Made by a program: the position numbers and the translations under genes
Shown: piece by piece, positions 56,108 through 64,000 of the stretch
Numbering within the stretch: the stretch's first letter is position 1
Layout of the letters: each line of letters opens with the position of its first letter
The notes under the pieces: generated by a model
The model's input: the letters and a program-made list of their open reading frames with translations, nothing else
The model's database searches: none
Told to the model about the DNA's origin: nothing
Source of the DNA: Tillandsia leiboldiana
Taxonomy: Eukaryota > Streptophyta > Magnoliopsida > Poales > Bromeliaceae
Direction of reading: 5' to 3'
Assembly: GCA_029204045.2 (NCBI GenBank)
Contig: CM055065.1
Coordinates: 9,430,521-9,494,520, forward strand
Length of the DNA stretch: 64,000 bases

Positions 56108-57508
56108 TGTCACGCCCCGGCGTTGAAACTGCGACCCGGGCTCGCCAACAGATCCGCCGCCCATACGGGAAGCCCCGTATAGACGAAGCGACTAACCTGC
56201 AAAAGATCAACTATACTATACAAATATCAGAGCTGAAAGTAAAATAATCTGCTGTAAAAGTAAAATCAACTACTGTACAACTGAAAATAAAGATACAATA
56301 TCCATCTCCCAAATACGATCATATACAAAGTCCTCTAATACAAAACTCAGAACTCAACAGGGAGATATCTCCAATAAATACACCAGTGTACAGGCTCTCA
56401 ATACATAAAACATCCTCACTACATCAGTCTCTCAAAAGAGGAAAAACAACTAATCTACTGAAGCTCTCCTCCAAAGGGGTACCGCTACACTCCAACGACG
56501 GGTAGGGAACTAGCTCGCGACTCCCTCGCCTCGGTCAGAAGAAACAGCAACTGGAGCAACAGGAACAGGAGCAGACATCCCTGGGGAAAAAGACACCACG
56601 ACGGGTGTGAGAACTACATCCCACAGTAGTTCTTAGTGGGTGCCGCCAACAAGCCCAACGGTCCGCCCACTAAGTCTACTAGAGGCATGCTGTAACAAAT
56701 GAAATACTGAAGGAAAGAGCTGGAAATGAATAACTCTACAGCTACTATGCCCCTATCTAGATGCTCAAAAAGTGGAACCAATGATAACATGGTGCATCTA
56801 CTTTCCCTCAACTCATATCACCCAATCTACCTGACTGCCTCCTCGGGTCCAGTCAAACCTGCGCCTACCTACTACCGTTACATCCCGGAGGACCGGACTT
56901 ACGTAGGGCGTCCGTAGCTGCCAAAACTGGCCCAGCCAGAGGGACTGTGTCCGTAACTGCCAAAACAGGCCCAGTCAGAGGGACGGCGTCGACAAGTCGC
57001 GATACCAAAGTGCGGACCCACCCCAGACGTGGCACTCGAGGGGAGCGACCCCAACGACGACAAAGGTATCCGCGCACTCTGTCGAGCTCAGGTGGCACTG
57101 CAGGCTATAGTCCAAAATCCACGCTCACGCTCTGAACGGAAGGACTCAATCCTCAAACATCTCGCACAACAGTCGGAGCACTCTCGACGACTCAGCTGAT
57201 CAGCTCACACGGAACACGAGACACAAGCCTCTCCAACAGCTCACAGCACAAAACACACTAGCTGGAGATAGTCCACAGCCAGGATCGACCCACAACTCAG
57301 GGCTAACACTCAACGACCCGGGACCACCGTCAACTCCGACGGTTCCCAACAACAGAACCCTAAACTCACAGGAAAGACCGACACCATAAGGGTTCGGAAA
57401 CCCGATAGGCCGGTGCTTAGAACCCTATCAAACAAGAACAGACTCTAGGCTCCGCCTATCGAAGTTCCCGACCCCCTTATAGTTCGGGAACACAACAACC
57501 ACAGTACA
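56108..57508 (-). mobile_element. E4 5' LTR, first part
   Basis: Starts TGTCACGCCCCGGCG and follows 49814 onwards. It carries an intact stem ATACGGG/CCCGTAT at 56163-56180, which has one mismatch in the 3' LTR. S4 interrupts it after GTACA (57504-57508). Confidence 0.9.
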
Positions 57509-60500
57509 TGTGAAGACCCGAAACTTCGTGGTCATTACAGTGTGATCGACAGCTTGTGGAGGCCCATTTCCGTGGATAGTGTTGGTTGCGCGCAAATTGG
57601 ACCCAAGAAACGGACTCAGTGCGAGAAATGGATCAAGATTGTTTATTTGGGAGTTTCGTCGAAAAATAGAAGTGGTTTCGCGCAAAACGGATACCGTATT
57701 TGGATTCAGCGCGGAAAAACGATCAAAACGGCTATTTGGTTGCTTTATTTGGAATTTTGGACTCCGGAATTGGACTCAGCGCGCGAAAATAGCAAAAATG
57801 GGCATTTTTGGAGCAGTTTTGGACTTATTTGAGGCGGCCGGTCCACGGAGCGCGGGTGCACCAGGCGCAGCGGCCGGTCGGGCTTCCACGCGGCGGCACA
57901 GGAGAGGTGGGAGCGGCCACGTGGCGCGCCTGCATTGCGCAGAGCGCGCCCACGTGCGCGTGCCGCATTGCGCGTCCCCGCGCAGGGGGACACGCGGCGC
58001 CACGCCACTGGCGGGCGCTGCGTCGGGCGTGGCCCCATCCGGGCCGTCCGCCCGAGGGCGGGGCGCCCGGATGGGCGCCACGTGCCCCCCGCCAGCGCGC
58101 GGGCTGGGCCAGGGTTGGGCCTGGCCCAGCACTGTGCTTTGCACAGTGAACCGAAGGGGGTTTTTTCCCCTTCACACCTTCTTCTTCCTCTTCTATTTTG
58201 CGAGCTCCTACCACCTCCTTCTCCCTCTTTTGATGCTACCAACTTTGGGGACTTCTACAGGGGACTCTTATGCAACTCTCCTTCCCTTTCATCAGCAAAG
58301 AGATGGGTTTTAGAGGCTTCATCACCATCATCTTCACCATGAGACAAGCACCACCATTGTTGCTGTTGGTGGACCTTTCCGTCGCTTTTCAGTACGAAAA
58401 TTCCCCAAGACTCATTTCTTGGACTTTTGAGCTCATTTTTGGTTCTACGTTTTCACAAGAGGTAAGGCTACAATTTTTGTATTCAACTCTTCCCCCAGAT
58501 CTCATGTTTGTACAGAGTTTTAAGGCCATCTTTGGGACCCTTCATTTCAGTCTGGAATCCTGAGCAGTCCTCAGTGTTTTGGCATTTCTGGGCAGTAGGA
58601 TGGGAATTTTTGGATAATCTTTGCGGGGAAATTTCCAGGACTCGAAGATCTACAATATTGGTAAGTACCATTTTCCCCAGATCTGAGTTTTTATTAGGGT
58701 TTATGCATGATCTGTGGAACACCTTGCTGCATTCGTGTACAGATGGAACTTGGTGGATAATTCAAAGTATTTATGGGTTTTCTCCTTCATCCAAGCATGA
58801 AAATTGGAGTTCTTTAGCTCAATTTATATATACTCTCGACAAGGAATCCAATGGTACCTCTCTTGCAGGATTTAGAGCACGTTTGATTAGGTAACTTTAA
58901 TGATCTTTCTAAGTGCTGTTATAAGGTTTACTGCAGTCCCTGTTTTAGTTTTGATTTGAGCAATGCACCTTGGAATGCAGATAACTTTGTGAATATAGGG
59001 TCTTTTTCAGAAATTCAAGTTGGGACTTCTTCTTAACTTCAAGGTGAGAAAATTCTCTGTTGTGATCTGTGGATGAATCCCTTTGGAACAGCCCCTAATT
59101 AAGCTTGGAAATGATAGCAAGTTTATGTTAGCAATTTTTGGACAGCATTGCGATTCTTGCTATATTTGAATGTTAAGGGAAATTAATGGTGGATTTTGAG
59201 GACTTGGAGATGTTTGTATGAAAGAGGATATCTTTGTTTTACTGTTAGAGACTTCATTTTGAGGTATTTGGGGCTGCACTTACATCTTCTTTAACTTGGT
59301 TTCAATTGTTGAAATCCTGGAATTTAATTGCGCAGCGTGCATTGTTTCAGTGATTGCGCCCAATCCGTGAGGCGGATTTGGATGATTTTCGCGGCATCGG
59401 ACTCCTGGGAGGATAAGGATTACTCATACCAAAATTCTGCCAGATCGAGCATCGGATCGTCAAGTTTCAGGTGGGTGGTTGTGCTTTGCCGAAAACAACG
59501 ATTTACCCACTCGGGCTATTGGTTTCCCTCGTGGCATAGTTGATTGTTGTTCTCTTCTCCTTGGTGAAATATGCTTGGATATCCATATTTAGATTAAGTT
59601 AATTGATCCTCATTGTATACATGAGTGAATGAATAGTTTGATTGATGTTGCATTATCTCATATGACGTTGATTTAAGCGATCATCCTTAAACCTATGCTT
59701 TGTGAGGGTAATTGGGAAACTAATCTTCAATCCACACCTTGTAATGAATGGATGACATAATTATGTGAGAATACTGGTGATGGTTATATGTAAATGGTTT
59801 TTAGTTGATTTATGTGAAGGACATGGTTGCTATGTGAGAAGGGTTATTATGACTTTATGTGAATGTCATATGGGCTAAGTGTGAATGGCCATCAAGGGCA
59901 AGTGAGGGTGAGCTTGTTGATGATTCTTGAACCTTTGTCATGAGAGGTTATATGTTAAATGATTTTGACTTATCTATATGAGAGTAATGTCTCCACTTGG
60001 TGATGTGAATTATAGTTGTTGATCATTATCCTACAATATGTGATGTTGGGCATAGATGTTGATTCATAATCTATCTTTGAGGGATTGAATAGTTGATTGA
60101 TCTTTGATCTAGCTTATGTGAAAATGGGTGTTGATGTTGGTTATCGATCTAATTGAGGTGAGAATGACCTATGCTTTTGATTTCCAATTCATTCATGATA
60201 AGATGGATATCATTGTGAGTTGAGGCCTATTTCTTATAAGACTAAGCTTTATTCATGACTCCTAATTCCTCTAATTGAGATTGGATGTTGTTTGTGGATC
60301 CTATGATCATCCTATGTGAGATCAATGAAGGTTGTGGAGCCTTAGACTACTCATTGGTGATACATGATTGAATGTCTATGATTAAGCAATGTAAAATGAT
60401 CCTAAGCGTATTCATGTGTGAAGGTAAGGGTTGGACAAGCGTTGTACCACCTTATGTGATGTTGATTAGGTGCGGCACTTCTTTATTTTATATTTGTGAG

Positions 60501-61923
60501 CATCGTGTATGTGGTATAGGCAGGCACAGGCTATGTTGCACTTAATGTTCTTATACAATTATCAATACTTTGGATTAGCATGCTCTAATAAATGTAAGAA
60601 CATCGACACCTGTTTTCTTTTTATCATCTTGGGACATTTGCATGCTTGTATGGTCATCTAGATAGGCCACCTTTTTCTGCTACACTATCATGCTGGAATT
60701 GACTTAGGAGAAACCATGCTTTTTATTCTTTCTCCTGTTGTCTAGTCTTAGGGGATAGTGTGCTCAGGTTCGAGCGGGGTCTGGGACAGTGTAGTCAGAT
60801 GTTTAGAGTCTGGGACAGATGGGGATTGATGGTTGGGTATTGCGGCAACCGCGGACTGTGGGCGGTTGACCGGATTATTATTATTATTATTGCATCAGAT
60901 TGGAGGTGAGGGATCGGGCTTCCTTAGTGGATGGTCTTACCCACTTACTTAGAGTCTTGATCCAGTCCTGCTATATCAGATACTTATGGTTACATACTTT
61001 ACTCGTGTGGGTCGCTCCCCTCGAGTGCCACTCCGGAGTGTGCGATCGGACGGTTCGAGGCCGATCTGTTACTTACCTTTTATGCGATCGGACGGTTCGA
61101 GGCCGATCTGTTACTTACTTTGGGATGCGACCGTACCGGTCCGAAGTCGGTCTGTATCCCGCGATTGAGTTCTTGAGTTCGACAGCAGAGCAGGCAGTGC
61201 CAGTGATTACTGGTCTATCGATTGGGTTTGGTCAGGCAGGCTTTGACATTCTGATGCATACATTTAGCTATCCTTTTAGCTTGGTATTCTAGAGGCATAG
61301 TAGTGGTAGTTTTCTTTTTCCAGCAGTCTCTATTACTTACCACTCTTCCTTTCCTTTTGCCTCTGGTAGACCTTGTGGGTATGTCGGGGTTTGAGGCTTA
61401 CCCACAGGGGGAGGCTACTGGTTTTACTAGTGGTTCTCACCCCCATTGTTGTTTCTCCCCTTTCCTCCCTTTGTTTTGCAGTGTCTGCTGCGTGAGTTGC
61501 GGATCTTCGGTTGACGGTTCGAGGCGAGGGAGTCGCGAGATAGATCCCTACCAGTGTTGATTCCTACAGTGGGATAGATGTACCAACCCGGATTGTGGGT
61601 TCCACTGTACACAGTTGTATTTTATTATTTTAGTTATCTCCCTTTTTGGATTTATAGATGTTGTATAGGTGGCTTTTACTTGTATTACAGTTTCGGTGGA
61701 TCGGATTATTGTATCATTATTTTTGGGAGATGGATATTGTACTTTTATTTTTCAGTTGTACAGTGATTCAGGTTTTTATTACAGCAGATTTTCTTCATCT
61801 CTGATATCTGTTTAGTTGTTAGATGATACCTTGCAGGTTGGACGCTTCGCTTATGCGGGGTTTCGCATAGGTGGCGGATCTGTTGGCGAGCCCGGGTCGC
61901 AGTTTCGACCCCGGGGCGTGACA
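57509..61923 (+). mobile_element. Solo LTR S4 (4415 bp), inserted in the E4 5' LTR
   Basis: From TGTGAAGACCC to CCGGGGCGTGACA, flanked by perfect GTACA copies (57504-57508 and 61924-61928). There is no internal region, so it is a solo LTR. It has a GC-rich block (57830-58140) with CACGTG at 57918, 57951 and 58079, a long AT-rich middle (58900-60800) without genes, a direct repeat of GCGATCGGACGGTTCGAGGC (near 61042 and 61083), and 3'-end hairpins at 61852-61869 and 61894-61911. Confidence 0.92.
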
Positions 61924-61928
61924 GTACA

Positions 61929-62286
61929 ACACGCAGAAGACACCAACCCGGGCCCGAAAGTTCCAGGAGACCTACGCCTACAACCCTATCAAACAAGAAC
62001 AGGTTCCAGGCTCGGCCCCCGTGGCTTTCGTCCCGACAAAGGAACGGCCCCTAGAACCCAGACCACTCGAATCCTTTCGAGTGAGGAGGTTTACAGGAAA
62101 AAGTGTGACATTTGTTACTGAAAACTATTTTCACTCAACCCACGCGGGTGAGGACTAAAAGTAGTTCCCTTTTTAAAAAACTCTCTTGATTTGAGGAAAA
62201 ACCCATTTTTAATGATTTTTAGTTCTTTTAGGAAAAACAGTTAGAAAACAAGTATTTTACCCAAACCCCGAAGGGCTGATGCCTTT
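61929..62286 (-). mobile_element. E4 5' LTR, second part, cut by C2
   Basis: Resumes after the GTACA duplicate and matches 51231-51585 of the E4 3' LTR up to GGGCTGATGCCTTT, where C2 begins. The remaining 2.5 kb of this LTR should lie right of C2, outside the window. Confidence 0.88.
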
Positions 62287-63457
62287 TGTTACGGCTTTTT
62301 GTGTTGGCATATTTCGTGAGTTGAGTCGGAGTCTTGAAGTGATCAAATTGTCAATCAGCAATCGAAGACTTAGAGAAGATTCAACAAGAGCTCAAGTTGA
62401 CACTCAGTGTTTTGAGTCTTGAAGATTGAAGTAGAAGAATTGTGGATCATATACATCAATCTCAAGAAAAATGGATTCAGAATGATCAGGTACGTTTAAC
62501 TAAATAATTTTGGTGATCCGAATACATTTGAGTAGTTTAGAAACACTTGGATAAGTTTTCATTGCATAAAAGTCAAAAACTGTTTTTTCAGAAAATTCGT
62601 TCAGGACTGGAAATTCTGTTCAGGACTGTTTTGTTAATCCAGTCCGGACCGTGGATTCCAGTCCGGACCCCGAACCTTATTTTTTCAGGAATTCTCTGAA
62701 AAAAGACGACAGTCCGGATCAGCCAAATCCAGTCCGGACCGTCGTGCGGGAAAAATTCTGTTAAGTCAGTTTTTGATGCTTATCTCTTTCCAAAGGTTTC
62801 TAACCTATAAATAGACACTTATGGTTTCTCAAGAACTACCGATTAATTAATAAAATACTTGAGAACAACCCTAGAGGCTAGGTTTTTTATCGTTCTTCTT
62901 TTAGCCTCTTTTAGGTTAATTCGACGGTTCTTCCAAGATCTATCTTTTGTCGAATTGATCTAGTCTTTGCTTAGAGATTCCTTCTACGGTTCTTCAATGA
63001 TATTCTAAGCAAAGGATCACTATCGAAGCTTTTAACAAGTTTGCGTCATGGATTCGACGTAGCATCGTGGATTCGATGTGTTGAAGGCGTTTCGTGGATT
63101 CGAAACGTGTGCTCGTGGATTCGAGTGGCGTTCGTGGATTCGAACGTGTGCAGTGGACGTGCAATCGGTGAGCGCAAGATTCGAAGAAGTTGAAGGAGGG
63201 GTTGGAGTCCGTGGAGTCGGTAATCACCTTGTTATTCTTCTATTCTTAGTGGATTGTTATTGCGTGTTGGTCCCGTGGTTTTTCTCCTGGATTGGAGTTT
63301 CCACGTATATCTCGGTGTGCTATTTTTATTTTCCGCATTGGTTTTTATTTTGCACTGAGATTGGTTTTATAAGTATTACACCTATTCACCCCCCCTCTAG
63401 TTGTTTGATAGTACCTATTTAGATCCGTGTGGATCCTAAATATATTAAAAACCTACA
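62287..63457 (+). mobile_element. C2 (Sirevirus) 5' LTR (1171 bp)
   Basis: Begins TGTTACGGCTTTTTG and ends AAACCTACA. It has the same features as the C1 LTR: CAGTCCGGAC repeats (62638-62745), TATAAATA at 62806-62813, CGTGGATTCGA repeats (63050-63140) and a CACCTATTCACCCCCCCTC tail. It is uninterrupted, so it shows what the C1 LTR looked like before E2. Confidence 0.9.
62806..62813 (+). promoter_or_regulatory. C2 LTR TATA box
   Basis: TATAAATA in the same context as C1 (CTAACCTATAAATAGAC). Confidence 0.75.
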
Positions 63458-63459
63458 AG

Positions 63460-63470
63460 TGGTATCAGAG
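63460..63470 (+). other. C2 primer-binding site (tRNA-Met)
   Basis: TGGTATCAGAG two bases after the LTR end. Confidence 0.9.
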
Positions 63471-63491
63471 CAGGTTTTAGATTTATCTATC

Positions 63492-64000
63492 ATGTCGGGT
63501 GTAAGTGGTAATATTTATAGACCTCCTCTTTTTGATGGGACTAATTATGCTTATTGGAAAGTACGGATGAGAGCTTTTCTCATCGCAATTCATGAGCGGG
63601 TATGGCAATCCGTGGAATACGGTTGGGTGCATCCTGTTGAGGAAGTAAGAAATTCTACTACCCCAAAACCTCGCTCAAGATAGTCCAAAGAGGAATTCGA
63701 AAGTTCTTCTTACAATGGGAAAGGTATGAACGCTTTATTTAATTCTCTTTCCTCGATTGAGTTCACACGAATTTCCGCATGTGAAACCGCGAAGGAAATT
63801 TGGGACATTCTCAAAATTACACATGAGGGTACTAATCTTGTAAAAATTCAAAAGCTCCAGATGCTTACAAGTCAATTTGACTCTATTCATATGGAAGAGC
63901 ATGAATTGTTTACAGATTATTACACTAGACTTCAAAATGTAATCAATACTTGTGCTAATTTAGGAGAAAAGATCCCGGAGTCGAAAATTGTAAGAAAGAT
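63492..64000 (+). pseudogene. C2 gag, 5' part, runs off the window
   Basis: ATG at 63492 opens MSGVSGNIYRPPLFDGTNYAY, the Sirevirus Gag start, then YWKVRMRAFLIAIHERVW. The frame meets TAG at 63681-63683 (codon 64), where C1 has TGG (tryptophan). Beyond it the same frame stays open to the window end with SSYNGKGMNALFNSLSS, KIQKLQMLTSQFDSIH and DYYTRLQNVINTCANLGE. I chose this ATG over an upstream one in the LTR because it starts the conserved sequence. One stop makes this copy defective, unless it is read through. Confidence 0.87.

Noticed and set aside
57808..58342. ORFs of 110-245 codons over 57579-58342
   Set aside because: They cover the GC-rich promoter block of solo LTR S4 in several frames at once, with low-complexity translations and no domain.

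Overview
This window looks like intergenic DNA from a large-genome flowering plant. No ordinary host gene, rRNA or tRNA gene is visible. Almost every base can be assigned to nested LTR retrotransposons: Ty3/gypsy chromovirus-type elements whose very long LTRs (2.7-4.6 kb) end in a GGGGCGTGACA-type motif and whose primer-binding sites (PBS) match initiator tRNA-Met; Ty1/copia elements of Sirevirus type; and short TRIM elements. The plant assignment rests on these families, the tRNA-Met PBSs, chromodomain integrase, the two-knuckle Sirevirus Gag, and plant-style CCAAT and G-box promoter motifs. The species cannot be named from sequence alone.

Layout. 1-687: fragments of TRIM-like elements, minus strand. 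688-21077: a 4.6-kb gypsy LTR ('LTR X', minus strand) split by a chromovirus ('E1', minus strand, target-site duplication (TSD) CTGAA) drawn here as LTR - pol - LTR - 242 bp of flank - 100 N - partial pol - LTR. Diagnostic bases show that the middle LTR and the second pol copy are a noisy second rendering of the same element, i.e. a false duplication at an assembly gap. 21078-22614: a gag remnant of the LTR X family, a chimeric leader, a fragment of LTR X and a TRIM multimer. 22615-25180: AT-rich remnant, probably the region downstream of pol of a minus-strand Sirevirus, with a 317-codon ORF. 25181-49813: a Sirevirus ('C1', plus strand) whose LTR is split by a second chromovirus ('E2', 25412-34929, TSD AGTTG) and whose gag is split by solo LTR S1 (37711-41603, TSD GTTAA) and by solo LTR S2, itself split one base before its end by solo LTR S3 (45026-49080, TSD GTGAC). 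49814-62286: a pol-less gypsy element ('E4', minus strand) inserted in the C1 integrase region; its 5' LTR is split by solo LTR S4 (57509-61923, TSD GTACA) and then cut by a second Sirevirus ('C2', from 62287), whose gag runs off the window.

The coding potential is that of dead or nearly dead retroelements: Gag (RNA packaging), protease, reverse transcriptase, RNase H, and integrase with a chromodomain that reads chromatin. All copies are broken by stops, frameshifts, deletions or insertions. E1 is the youngest: its outer LTRs differ at only a few bases in 3.06 kb.

The most interesting signals are non-coding and lie inside LTRs: an array of CCAAT/G-box promoter units about 82 bp long, a perfect palindrome just upstream of the TATA box in four different LTRs, a stem-loop near the LTR 3' end whose pairing is kept while its sequence changes, GC-rich minisatellites that alter LTR length, and TRIM multimers fused to a giant LTR. 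I did not find a defence system, CRISPR array or metabolic cluster.
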